Source: Pantoea cypripedii (GTDB lineage: Bacteria > Pseudomonadota > Gammaproteobacteria > Enterobacterales > Enterobacteriaceae). From it: 64,000 bases of DNA. Below the pieces are notes generated by a model. That model was not told where the DNA came from. It did not search any database and worked only from the letters and a program-made list of their open reading frames with translations. Of this stretch, positions 28,896 to 36,870 are shown piece after piece (position 1 is the stretch's first letter; the number at the start of each line of letters is the position of its first letter). The stretch covers positions 581,965 to 645,964 of the forward strand of contig NZ_CP024769.1 in NCBI RefSeq assembly GCF_011395035.1. Direction: 5' to 3'. The translations under genes and the position numbers were made by a program.

Positions 28896-30926
28896 ATGAG
28901 CGAATTACGCGCCGAATCCCAGCGTATTGTCTGGACATTTGATCGTCAGACGTTGGTTATTGAACCCTGGGGCGCAAACAGCCTGCGAGTACGCGCCACC
29001 TGCCAGCCTGATCTGATCGACAGTGACTGGGCGCTGTTACCCGCCCAACCTTGCGAGGTGGAAATCCAGCGCCAACCAGAATCACTCAGCCTGCGCAATG
29101 GTAACATCACTGCCACCCTGAACATTCGCGGCCAGCTGGCTTTCTATAACCAGCATGGGGAACTGCTGCTGGAAGAATTCTGGCGGCAACGCAGCACCGT
29201 CGGCATCGGCGCGACCGAGAAAAGCCAGGATAAATACATCAGCGCCCTGAAACTGGATGGCCGCAGCTTTCGCCCGATTCCCGGCGGCAAATATCAGCTG
29301 AGCGTGCGTTTCGAAGCGCGCGCGGAAGAAAAAATCTACGGTATGGGGCAATACCAGCAGGATTGTCTCGACCTGAAAGGCTGCACACTGGAACTGGCAC
29401 AACGTAACTCCCAGGCGAGCGTCCCTTTTATGGTTTCCAGCCTCGGTTATGGCCTGCTGTGGCACAACCCGGCGATTGGTGAAGTGACTTTTGGTAAGAA
29501 CGGCACGCGCTGGCAGGCTGAGGTGACCGACCAGATGGATTACTGGATCACGGCAGGTGATACCCCGGCAGCCATTGTCCGTCAATATGGTCGAGCCACG
29601 GGCACTGCCCCGCTGATGCCAGGCTTTGCCACCGGTTTCTGGCAATGCAAATTACGCTACCGTACCCAACAGGAAGTGCTGGAGGTGGCCCGCGAATACC
29701 GTCGATTACAGCTGCCGCTCTCGGTCATCGTTATCGACTTTTTCCACTGGCCGAATCAGGGCACCTGGTGCTTTGATGCCCGCGACTGGCCGGACCCGCG
29801 CGCCATGGTGCAGGAACTGAAGGAGATGGGCATTGAAACCATGGTGTCGGTGTGGCCAACGGTAGACAGTCGCAGCGATAACTATCGGCTGATGAAGTCA
29901 AAAGGTCTGCTGGTTAACAGTGAGCGTGGCGTGTCGGTAAACCTTGATTTTATGGGCAATACCACCTTCTTCGATGCGACCCACCCCGCTGCGCGTGAGT
30001 TTGTCTGGCAGGAGGTGAAACGTAATTACTATGACCACGGCATCCGCACCTTCTGGCTGGATGAGGCGGAACCCGAGTATCGCGCCTACGATTTTGATAA
30101 TTATCGCTACCATCTTGGCCCGGTGCAGGAAGTGGGCAATATCTACCCACAGCTGTTTGCCCGCGGATTTTATGAAGGGCTGCAACAACAGGGTGAAACG
30201 GAGATCGTCAATCTGGTGCGTTGCGCCTGGGCGGGCAGCCAGCGTTATGGGGTGCTGGCCTGGTCCGGTGATGTCCACTCCTCATTCCATGCGCTGCGTA
30301 ACCAGTTCACCGCCGGATTGAATATGGCGATGGCCGGGATTCCGTGGTGGACCACCGATATCGGCGGTTTTCAGGGCGGCAATATTCACGACCCGGCGTT
30401 TCATGAGCTATTGATTCGCTGGTTCCAGTGGGCGGTGTTCTGCCCGGTCATGCGTTTGCATGGTTATCGTGAGCCGCAGATTGAACCGGCAGAAGCCTGG
30501 CGCGATGGCATCGCGCAATGTAACAGCGGCTCGCCGAATGAGGTGTGGAGCTATGGCGAAGAGAATTTCACCCTGATGAAAAGTTGCCTGCTGCAACGCG
30601 AGCGTCTGCGCCCCTATATCGATCAGTTGATGCGGGAAGCGCATGAGCTGGGCGATCCGGTGATGCGTCCGTTGTTCTATCACTATCCGCAGCAAGCGGA
30701 GAGCTGGCAGGTGGAAGATCAGTATCTGCTGGGAAAAGACTTGCTGGTCGCGCCGGTGTTGCACGCCGGACAGCGTGAACGGGACGTCTGGTTGCCTGCC
30801 GGTGAACAATGGATTGCACGCGATGGTCAGCGTTATCAGGGTGGACAGCGTATCAGCGTCGCCGCACCGCTTAGTGCTATACCGGTATTCCTGCGCGAGG
30901 GAGGGTGCGCTGATGTACTGATCTAA
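28896..30926 (+). CDS. GH31 family alpha-glycosidase (alpha-xylosidase-like)
   Basis: A 676-residue cytoplasmic retaining glycosidase of family GH31. After an N-terminal beta-sandwich (GMGQYQQDCLDLKG loop) comes the (beta/alpha)8 barrel with GFWQCKLRYRTQQE, the nucleophile Asp389 in WLDEAEPE and the acid/base Asp459 in WSGDV, then PWWTTDIGGFQGG and the C-terminal beta domains (LLVAPVL, WLPAGEQW). These residues are typical of alpha-xylosidases and related GH31 enzymes from plant-associated bacteria. The start lies two bases after the symporter stop with AGGAG upstream, so the two are co-translated. It likely releases xylose or glucose from plant-derived oligosaccharides such as those of xyloglucan; specificity is inferred only. 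Confidence 0.9.
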   Translation: MSELRAESQRIVWTFDRQTLVIEPWGANSLRVRATCQPDLIDSDWALLPAQPCEVEIQRQPESLSLRNGNITATLNIRGQLAFYNQHGELLLEEFWRQRSTVGIGATEKSQDKYISALKLDGRSFRPIPGGKYQLSVRFEARAEEKIYGMGQYQQDCLDLKGCTLELAQRNSQASVPFMVSSLGYGLLWHNPAIGEVTFGKNGTRWQAEVTDQMDYWITAGDTPAAIVRQYGRATGTAPLMPGFATGFWQCKLRYRTQQEVLEVAREYRRLQLPLSVIVIDFFHWPNQGTWCFDARDWPDPRAMVQELKEMGIETMVSVWPTVDSRSDNYRLMKSKGLLVNSERGVSVNLDFMGNTTFFDATHPAAREFVWQEVKRNYYDHGIRTFWLDEAEPEYRAYDFDNYRYHLGPVQEVGNIYPQLFARGFYEGLQQQGETEIVNLVRCAWAGSQRYGVLAWSGDVHSSFHALRNQFTAGLNMAMAGIPWWTTDIGGFQGGNIHDPAFHELLIRWFQWAVFCPVMRLHGYREPQIEPAEAWRDGIAQCNSGSPNEVWSYGEENFTLMKSCLLQRERLRPYIDQLMREAHELGDPVMRPLFYHYPQQAESWQVEDQYLLGKDLLVAPVLHAGQRERDVWLPAGEQWIARDGQRYQGGQRISVAAPLSAIPVFLREGGCADVLI

Positions 30927-30934
30927 GCCACACT

Positions 30935-31081
30935 TGTAGCGGCGCAATTTATTGCGCGGGTTTTTCCCGCAACGCACGAAGAATTGCGCGATAAATCGCG
31001 CCGCTACGAAAACGTGCGGTTATTGGCCTGGTCGGCATGAATGCCGACCCTACGTCTGTAGGGTGCGAATTTATTCGCACC
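30935..31081. repeat. Dispersed palindromic intergenic repeat, long copy
   Basis: Two modules. The first is an imperfect inverted repeat: GTAGCGGCGC with an AATTTATT spacer, and GATAAATC with GCGCCGCTAC. The second (31014-31081) is made of small hairpins: GGTCGGCAT with ATGCCGACC, then TAGGGTGCGAATT with a matching TTCGCACC. The second module recurs at 39873-39940 with only a few changes. Position between genes and palindromic build fit a BIME/REP-like element family; the folded RNA could also end transcription of the GH31 gene and of the facing dehydrogenase gene. Confidence 0.75.
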
Positions 31082-31113
31082 GGGGATTGACGCTCAAGAC
31101 GGTAGCTACAGTG

Positions 31114-31998
31114 TTACGGCTTTTTCATTAGTCGCGCCAGTACGGCACGCCAGCTGAATGGCACCAGGTCCTGATATTGCAGCTGATGTGTTTTGAGCTG
31201 TGCCGGTAACGCCGCCTGAACCTGACAAATGGCCTGGCTGAGCGGCGCGTCCAGCCCCACATCCTGCAACGTCTTCACCACCTCCTGCATCTCTTCCGCC
31301 CGCCTGACGCCGTGCTCTGCGACCCGGCTGATAAGATAATCGGGTAGCGCATCATTCCAGCCCAGCGAGGGAAAGCTGGCATGCAGCGAATTCAGCACCG
31401 CCTCCTCAACCCCATAACGTTGAGCGGCAGCCAGACATTCGGTAGTCAGCGCCTCCAGACCTTTGATCATCACGCTGCGGCACATTTTGATCGCTGAAAC
31501 CGTACCAATCTCCTCGCTGGCGGCGCGCGCCTGACAGCCAAGCCCGGCTAACAATGCCGCTGCACTGCTGGCCTGGCTGCCGCCGATTAATAACGGCGTG
31601 CCCAGTCGTTTGGGCGGCACCGGGGCCATGACAGCCACATCCAGATAGCCTCCCTCGCCCTGGGCCACCGCCTGCGCCGCCGCCCGTTTGGTGTCAGGCG
31701 CGACTGAATTGAAATCCAGTAACACTTGTCCCTGCCTGAGGAGCGGTGCGACCTGCTGCGCAACCTGCAAGGCATTCCCGGCTGTCACCAGAGAGAGCAC
31801 CAGCGTGGCACCTTCCAGTGCCAGCGCCAGGCTGGGCGCGGCACGTACCCGCCACTGCCCCGCCAAATCTTTAAGTTGATCTGCCTCGCCACTGAGGAAT
31901 TTTTTATCCCAGACCGTCACCTGCGCACCCTGCGCCGCCAGGTCCTGGGCGTAAATCCGTCCGGCCTCACCAAAACCAATGATGGCGATATTAGTCAT
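31114..31998 (-). CDS. NAD(P)-dependent dehydrogenase, 6-phosphogluconate-dehydrogenase-like (DUF1932)
   Basis: A 294-residue soluble oxidoreductase with an N-terminal Rossmann fold (IAIIGFGEAGRIYAQDLA), a substrate-type loop (APVPPKRLGTPLLIGG) and an all-helical C-terminal half carrying the catalytic-type Lys in SAIKMCRSVMIKGLEAL. It belongs to the beta-hydroxyacid dehydrogenase superfamily with a DUF1932 C-terminus. It overlaps galD by eight bases and closes the galB-galC-galD operon, so it should act on a gallate or protocatechuate pathway intermediate or a side product. The core gallate pathway does not require such an enzyme, and its substrate is unknown to me. Confidence 0.8.
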   Translation of the reverse strand: MTNIAIIGFGEAGRIYAQDLAAQGAQVTVWDKKFLSGEADQLKDLAGQWRVRAAPSLALALEGATLVLSLVTAGNALQVAQQVAPLLRQGQVLLDFNSVAPDTKRAAAQAVAQGEGGYLDVAVMAPVPPKRLGTPLLIGGSQASSAAALLAGLGCQARAASEEIGTVSAIKMCRSVMIKGLEALTTECLAAAQRYGVEEAVLNSLHASFPSLGWNDALPDYLISRVAEHGVRRAEEMQEVVKTLQDVGLDAPLSQAICQVQAALPAQLKTHQLQYQDLVPFSWRAVLARLMKKP

Positions 31999-33088
31999 TT
32001 GTCTCTCCCTGCCACAGTGAACCCGGTACCGCTACCGCTCCGATAAACAACAACCGTGCGGTGCGTATCAGGCCACTCCGGGTAATATTCCCTGCACTGT
32101 CACGCTGCAACATCACGCTGAACTCCCCGCTCGGATGTTCAACCGCCAGACGCTGATCCGCACCGGGATGCAGTTGCGCTATCCCTTCCGTCACCGAACC
32201 GGGAATCAGGCAGGCAGTCGCCACGCTGACCGCGCCCAGCACGCCGATGGAGGCATGGCAGCGATGCGGAATAAAAGTGCGGGTCGAAAGCGTCCCGCCC
32301 AGGGTCGGTTCCGCAATCAGAGTCATTTTGGGCACGGTACGTTGCGCGACATCGCCCAGATTCATACGCGGCCCGGCCTGTAAACGGATTGATTCCAGTC
32401 GCGCTTTCAACTCATCATCATTATCGAGCTGTTCACGGCTCTCCAGCCCGGTACGCCCGAGATCGGCAGCGCGCAGCAAGACCACCGGCATCCCGTTATC
32501 GATGCAGGTCACCGCCACGCCATCAAACTGGTCTCTTGCCTGCCCGGTGGGCAGCAATGCGCCGCAGCTGGAACCGGCGATATCGGCAAAGTTCAGGACC
32601 TGCTGGGCCGCGTAACCGGGCACTCCATCGATGCGCGTATCCCCTTCATACTCCACCACGCCATCGGGCGTTGGCAGTTGCGCCTCGGCGATTTGCCCGG
32701 TATTGACCATAAAGATACGTACCCGGGTCTGCGGGCCTTGTACCGCCACCATCCCTTTTTCGATAGCAAAAGGCGCGACCGCGGCCAGAATGTTGCCGCA
32801 GTTCTGGCCGTAATCGACCAGTGCTTTGTCCACATTCACCTGCGCAAACAGATAATCCACATCCGCATCAGGGCGGGTCGAGGGGGAGATGATCGCCACT
32901 TTGCTGGTCAGCGGGTCGGCCCCGCCGATGCCGTCGATTTGCCGTGCATCGGGCGATCCCATCACCGCCAGCAGCACCCGATCGCGCAACGCGGGATTGG
33001 CGGGCAGATCCTGCGCCAGAAAACAGGCAGCCTTTGAGGTGCCACCACGCATCAGTACACAGGGGATGAGCGTCTGTTTCATCGTCAA
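31991..33088 (-). CDS. galD: GalD, 4-oxalomesaconate tautomerase (PrpF family)
   Basis: A 365-residue protein of the PrpF/diaminopimelate-epimerase fold: CVLMRGGTSKAACF at the N-terminus, GADPLTSKVAII, DYGQNCGNILAAVAPFAIE and RCHASIGVLGAVSVATAC. In Pseudomonas putida GalD converts the keto form of 4-oxalomesaconate to the enol form used by the hydratase. Context settles the assignment against other PrpF proteins: it sits between galC (four-base ATGA overlap at 33085-33088) and the dehydrogenase (eight-base overlap). An internal ATG two codons later is an alternative start. Confidence 0.9.
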   Translation of the reverse strand: MTMKQTLIPCVLMRGGTSKAACFLAQDLPANPALRDRVLLAVMGSPDARQIDGIGGADPLTSKVAIISPSTRPDADVDYLFAQVNVDKALVDYGQNCGNILAAVAPFAIEKGMVAVQGPQTRVRIFMVNTGQIAEAQLPTPDGVVEYEGDTRIDGVPGYAAQQVLNFADIAGSSCGALLPTGQARDQFDGVAVTCIDNGMPVVLLRAADLGRTGLESREQLDNDDELKARLESIRLQAGPRMNLGDVAQRTVPKMTLIAEPTLGGTLSTRTFIPHRCHASIGVLGAVSVATACLIPGSVTEGIAQLHPGADQRLAVEHPSGEFSVMLQRDSAGNITRSGLIRTARLLFIGAVAVPGSLWQGETND

Positions 33089-33801
33089 AGGCTCTTCAGT
33101 TCTGCCAGCGAATCGACGTAACGCAATCCTTTCGCGGCCAGTTTTTGTCGCATCTGGTAAATATCCAGCCCCAGTTCTCCCGCCGCCAGACGCTGGCGTT
33201 TACTCTCTTCGATCTCCACCCGCTGCGCTGCCGCCTGCGCCACCGTCCTGACGTCTGCACGCGGTACAATCACCACGCCATCATCATCCGCCACCACCAG
33301 ATCACCTGGGTTGACTAACTGACCCGCGCAAATCACCGGCACATTCACCGAACCCAGCGTCTCTTTCACCGTACCCTGCGCGTACACCGCCCGTGACCAC
33401 ACCGGAAAATGCATCTCACGCAGCGTCTGGCTATCGCGAATGCCGATATCGCCCACCAGCGCCACCACACCGCGCGCCTGTAACGAGGTGGCCAGCAAAT
33501 CTCCAAAGAAGCCGTCATGGCAATCTGAAGTCGGGGCCACCAGCAATACATCTCCTGGCTGGCATTGTTCCACCGCAACATGGAACATCCAGTTATCGCC
33601 GGGGGTAACCAGCACCGTCACGGCGCTGCCTGCGATGGCCGTGCCTTGCTGCACCGGGCGAATACGTGCATCGAGTAATCCCTGACGCTGCTGCGCCTCA
33701 TGTACCGTCGCCACCCCAAAAGTGGCAAACTGCGCCACCAGCTCCGGTTCTGCTCGCTCGATATTACGCACCACCACGCCTTTCTGGTTCACATGGCTCA
33801 T
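33085..33801 (-). CDS. galC: GalC, 4-carboxy-4-hydroxy-2-oxoadipate aldolase (HMG/CHA aldolase)
   Basis: A 238-residue class II pyruvate aldolase with the RraA-like fold: GVATVHEAQQRQGLLD near the N-terminus, the phosphate/pyruvate-binding GDVLLVAPTSDCHDGFFGDLL and the metal-site GDIGIRDSQTLREM. It splits 4-carboxy-4-hydroxy-2-oxoadipate into pyruvate and oxaloacetate, the last step of gallate and protocatechuate meta-cleavage. The start at 33801 gives a four-base overlap (ATGA) with galB; the frame remains open further upstream to 33987 but inside galB, without homology. Tightly coupled to galB and galD. Confidence 0.92.
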   Translation of the reverse strand: MSHVNQKGVVVRNIERAEPELVAQFATFGVATVHEAQQRQGLLDARIRPVQQGTAIAGSAVTVLVTPGDNWMFHVAVEQCQPGDVLLVAPTSDCHDGFFGDLLATSLQARGVVALVGDIGIRDSQTLREMHFPVWSRAVYAQGTVKETLGSVNVPVICAGQLVNPGDLVVADDDGVVIVPRADVRTVAQAAAQRVEIEESKRQRLAAGELGLDIYQMRQKLAAKGLRYVDSLAELKSL

Positions 33802-34535
33802 GACAGGTCCTCCGTCACGCGCGGGAACAGACTTTGATAGCCTTCGCCGTGGCTGATAACACGCGATGAGGTGATACCCACATTGCGTTTCGCCTGCACA
33901 CCGCGCTGTAAAGCGACACGCGTGTAGTATTCCCACAGATGTTCCTGACCCGCCATGCACTGAATCGCCGCGTATTTCTTTTCCCATACCGAAGTGATAT
34001 CCAGCAGGACATCAGGTTTCCAGTTGCATTGTTCCGGTTGGTGCGGCTCGAAGCAGTACACCGGCGGCGCACCGATGATCGGCTCGCCCGGACGATAGCC
34101 TTCGGCCTGGGCGATGATGCGCGCTTCCTGGGTAAGATTGGCAGCCAGCGGATGATCGTAGTTGTAGGGATCAGCAACAGAATGGGTCAGGACAAAATGC
34201 GGCTGTATCCTGCGGAACACGTCAGCCAGACGAAAAAGTGTTTCTTTATCGGCACGCAGCGGGTAATCACCGAGGTCGAAAAACTCAATCGACGCACCGA
34301 GAATCTCCGCCGCTGACTGTGCTTCGCTGCGGCGATTCGCTTTGACAATCTCTTCGGTCATATTGCCTTTGCGCCACAGTTTGGCGGACTCGCCCCGTTC
34401 ACCGAATGACAGGCAAACCACATGGACGTCATAGCCGCGCTCGGCATGTAAGGCGATAGCGCCACCCGCGCGCCAGACAAAATCGGCAGAATGGGCACTG
34501 ACAACGAGGGCACTTTTTTTAGCGGTGTTTTCCAT
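33798..34535 (-). CDS. galB: GalB, 4-oxalomesaconate hydratase (PIG-L/LmbE-type)
   Basis: A 245-residue protein of the PIG-L/LmbE zinc-dependent superfamily; the metal-site motif near residues 15-18 is AHSADF, the variant found in GalB rather than the AHPDDE of deacetylases, and a second metal-type His lies in DHPLAAN. In P. putida GalB hydrates enol-4-oxalomesaconate to 4-carboxy-4-hydroxy-2-oxoadipate; it is unrelated to the LigJ-type hydratase. AGGAAAGAAAG precedes the ATG. It is the first gene of the minus-strand gal operon and is divergent from the LysR-type regulator, 136 bases away. Confidence 0.92.
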   Translation of the reverse strand: MENTAKKSALVVSAHSADFVWRAGGAIALHAERGYDVHVVCLSFGERGESAKLWRKGNMTEEIVKANRRSEAQSAAEILGASIEFFDLGDYPLRADKETLFRLADVFRRIQPHFVLTHSVADPYNYDHPLAANLTQEARIIAQAEGYRPGEPIIGAPPVYCFEPHQPEQCNWKPDVLLDITSVWEKKYAAIQCMAGQEHLWEYYTRVALQRGVQAKRNVGITSSRVISHGEGYQSLFPRVTEDLS

Positions 34536-34671
34536 CTTTCTTTCCTGCTGTTGCGGTTTTTTTCATCCTGACATGCCACTTACTGGCCGGATAATGCCTT
34601 TCATTGCGCGAGCTATGATTTTTATTTATGTTGTGATTTCGATCGCCAGAGCAACCAGGGAAATGTCCGCA
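34536..34671. promoter_or_regulatory. Divergent promoter region between galB and the LysR-type regulator
   Basis: Non-coding, AT-rich spacer with poly-T and ATTTTTATTTATG stretches. Divergent arrangement of a LysR-type gene and its target operon places the operator here, but I could not single out a convincing T-N11-A palindrome. Confidence 0.45.
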
Positions 34672-35895
34672 ATGAAAGCCGAAGATAATGATATTAAAAT
34701 CATGCAACTACGCGCCTTCTGTATGATTGCGGAACGCGGTACGGTATCGGAAGCTGCGGAGAAATTATTTCGCACGCAATCGGCGATCACCCGATCCATT
34801 CGTGATCTTGAGCACACTTTAGCTACGCCGTTGTTTGAACGTCACGCCAGCGGCATGTTGTTGACCGAAATGGGGAAATGCGTGCTGCCGCGTGCACAGC
34901 GCGCCATCAACGAGTTGCAACAAATCCCGGCGACCCTGAGTCGACTCAAACAACGCGATCATCACCGTGAAGAGGCCGAGCCAATCTGGTTATTTAACGT
35001 TCGTCGCCTGCAAGTCTTCCTGCGGTTGTATCGCCTGCACCATACGCAAAGCGTGGCTAACTCACTCGGTATCAGTCAGCCTGCGGTCAGTGCCGCGTTA
35101 AAAGTGCTGGAGAAAGGTGCCGGAATTTCCCTGTTCCAGCGCACACCAAAAGGAATGATGCCCTCCGCAGCCGCGCGGGAAATGTCACCCTTTATTAGCC
35201 GCGCCCTGAATGAGATTCGTCATATTCCGGAGGATCTGGCAGCCGCGACCGGTATTTTCCGTGGCACGGTGCATGTGGGCGCGCTGCCGTTATGCCGCAG
35301 CACCCTGCTGCCGCTGGCGATTACCCAATTGGTGGCAATCCATCCCGGCATCAAAATCGTCACCAATGAAAGTGCTTTCGACGCGTTGGTCACCGAACTG
35401 CGTGCCGGAGATATTGATTTTATCCTCGGGGCATTGCGTCAGGATGAGAACGTACTGGATATTCAAAATCAGGTGCTGTTTGCCGAATCGCTGGTGTTGC
35501 TGGTGCGACCGCAACATCCGCTGGCCGGACGCCAGCTCAGCGCGTCGGATTTAACCCATGTGCAGTGGATTTTACCTCGCGTGAACTCGCCCGCTCGTCA
35601 CCTGCTGGATGCCGCTTTCCAGGCGTTGGGGATGAACGCCCCCGCCCCCATCGTTGAAAGCGGTGATCTCGCCATTGTGCGTGGGTTGTTGCTGAATTCT
35701 GATATGGTTGCGGCGGTTTCATCCCATCAACTGGAGTACGAACTGACCGCAGGCATCCTGCGCCCGTTACAGTTTGCCTTACCTGATACACGACGCGAGA
35801 TTGGCTTGACCCTGCGTCAGGGCGCGTTACATGCACCCGCTGCCGAAGCACTGATCCGCTGCATCAGTGACATCGCGACTCAGCAGATTGAGTAA
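34672..35895 (+). CDS. LysR-type regulator with two N-terminal DNA-binding domains (likely gallate regulator)
   Basis: A 407-residue LysR-type protein, about 100 residues longer than usual. Two LysR-type winged helices are visible: residues 10-70 (MQLRAFCMIAERGTVSEAAE, TQSAITRSIRDLE, LFERHASGMLLTEMG) and residues 109-170 (RRLQVFLRLYRLHHTQSVAN, SQPAVSAALKVLEKG, LFQRTPKGMMPS). A normal effector-binding domain follows (about 195-407; GTVHVGALPL, LLVRPQHPLAG). It is divergent from galB and so probably controls the gal operon in response to gallate or a pathway intermediate. Start chosen at 34672 because AGGGA is about 10 bases upstream; the ATG at 34663 is too close to that site. Doubled domains are found in some protocatechuate/gallate-linked regulators. 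Confidence 0.85.
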   Translation: MKAEDNDIKIMQLRAFCMIAERGTVSEAAEKLFRTQSAITRSIRDLEHTLATPLFERHASGMLLTEMGKCVLPRAQRAINELQQIPATLSRLKQRDHHREEAEPIWLFNVRRLQVFLRLYRLHHTQSVANSLGISQPAVSAALKVLEKGAGISLFQRTPKGMMPSAAAREMSPFISRALNEIRHIPEDLAAATGIFRGTVHVGALPLCRSTLLPLAITQLVAIHPGIKIVTNESAFDALVTELRAGDIDFILGALRQDENVLDIQNQVLFAESLVLLVRPQHPLAGRQLSASDLTHVQWILPRVNSPARHLLDAAFQALGMNAPAPIVESGDLAIVRGLLLNSDMVAAVSSHQLEYELTAGILRPLQFALPDTRREIGLTLRQGALHAPAAEALIRCISDIATQQIE

Positions 35896-36003
35896 ATAAA
35901 ACTTAACTAAACACCCATCTGAACCTCGTTCATTCCCCTCTTTTTGAACAAAAAATGCATTTTCTCCCCCGCTGACTGGCTCTCTCGGCGAAAGCCCCTA
36001 CAT

Positions 36004-36024
36004 TTAACATTTGTACAATGTTAA
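36004..36024. promoter_or_regulatory. Perfect palindromic operator before the gluconate-dehydrogenase operon
   Basis: TTAACATT-N5-AATGTTAA with TGTAC in the middle, an 8-base perfect inverted repeat about 97 bases before the first start codon. The TTGTACAA-like core resembles GntR-family sites, but no GntR gene is in the window. The rest of 35896-36120 is AT-rich and non-coding. Confidence 0.6.
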
Positions 36025-36120
36025 TCACACATAAACACAACACGCAGAGTCTGTGGCGGTATTTTTGAATCCAGAAACACCTTTGTAGCAAATTTGTTCA
36101 ACTTACAATTAGGAAGCAAA

Positions 36121-36867
36121 ATGAAAAAAAGAGCCAAAACGCTGCCGGGCGTCACGCGACGGCAGGTGTTGACGTGGACGACGCTGGGCGTCGCCGCCAC
36201 GGTTACCCAAGCGGCAGATGCCGTCTCTCTCAAAGGTTCTCCGGGCTGGACGCCCTTCTCCGACAATCCCCCCGAGTCGTTTGACCAGCAAGGCTGGCTG
36301 TTTTTTACCCCGGAAGAAGCCCAAACCGTTGAAGCCATCGTGGACCGCCTGATCCCTGCTGATGAACTCAGCATCGGCGGAAAAGAGGCTGGCTGCGCGG
36401 TGTTTATTGATCGCCAGTTGCATGGCTTTTACGGCACCTTTGAACGGCTGTATATGGAAGGCCCCTTCCAGCAGGGAACGCCGGAGCAAGGTGACCAATC
36501 CCCGCTGGTGCCGCAGCAACGTTACCGCCATGGCCTCGCCGCATTGAATCGTTATGTGCAGCAGACCACGAAAAAGAACTTTGCCGAACTGACCACGGAA
36601 CAGCAGGACCAGCTGCTTGAGGCGATGGAAGCAGGCAAGGTGCAGTTCGAGGGCTACGACGCAAAATCATTCTTCCTCGACGTGTTGAATAACACCATGG
36701 AAGGCTTCTTTGCCGATCCGATTTATGGCGGCAACAAAGAGATGGTTTCCTGGAAGATGCTCGGCTTTCCTGGCGCACGTTACGACTATCGCGACTACAT
36801 CGAACGCCATAACGAGAATCTGGGATTAGCACCCATCAGCATTGCGCAATGGAAAGCCAGGGGATAA
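36121..36867 (+). CDS. Gluconate 2-dehydrogenase-type subunit 3 (Tat signal)
   Basis: A 248-residue small subunit of a membrane-bound FAD-dependent dehydrogenase. The N-terminus carries a twin-arginine signal, TRRQVLTWTTLGVAA, and the mature part has the family block FFTPEEAQTVEAIVDRLIPAD. In gluconate 2-dehydrogenase this subunit is exported by Tat and carries the flavoprotein across with it. AGGAAG seven bases before the ATG fixes the start. First of three genes, three bases before the flavoprotein. It oxidises a sugar acid or polyol in the periplasm together with its partners; the exact substrate is not visible. Confidence 0.88.
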   Translation: MKKRAKTLPGVTRRQVLTWTTLGVAATVTQAADAVSLKGSPGWTPFSDNPPESFDQQGWLFFTPEEAQTVEAIVDRLIPADELSIGGKEAGCAVFIDRQLHGFYGTFERLYMEGPFQQGTPEQGDQSPLVPQQRYRHGLAALNRYVQQTTKKNFAELTTEQQDQLLEAMEAGKVQFEGYDAKSFFLDVLNNTMEGFFADPIYGGNKEMVSWKMLGFPGARYDYRDYIERHNENLGLAPISIAQWKARG

Positions 36868-36870
36868 CGC

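Noticed and set aside
29082..29645. 187-codon minus-strand frame opposite the GH31 gene
   Set aside because: Shadow of a conserved glycosidase; no ribosome-binding site or homology.
30935..31081. CRISPR-like or tRNA-like structure
   Set aside because: The palindromic units are not regularly spaced around unique spacers and do not fold as a cloverleaf; they fit a dispersed intergenic repeat.
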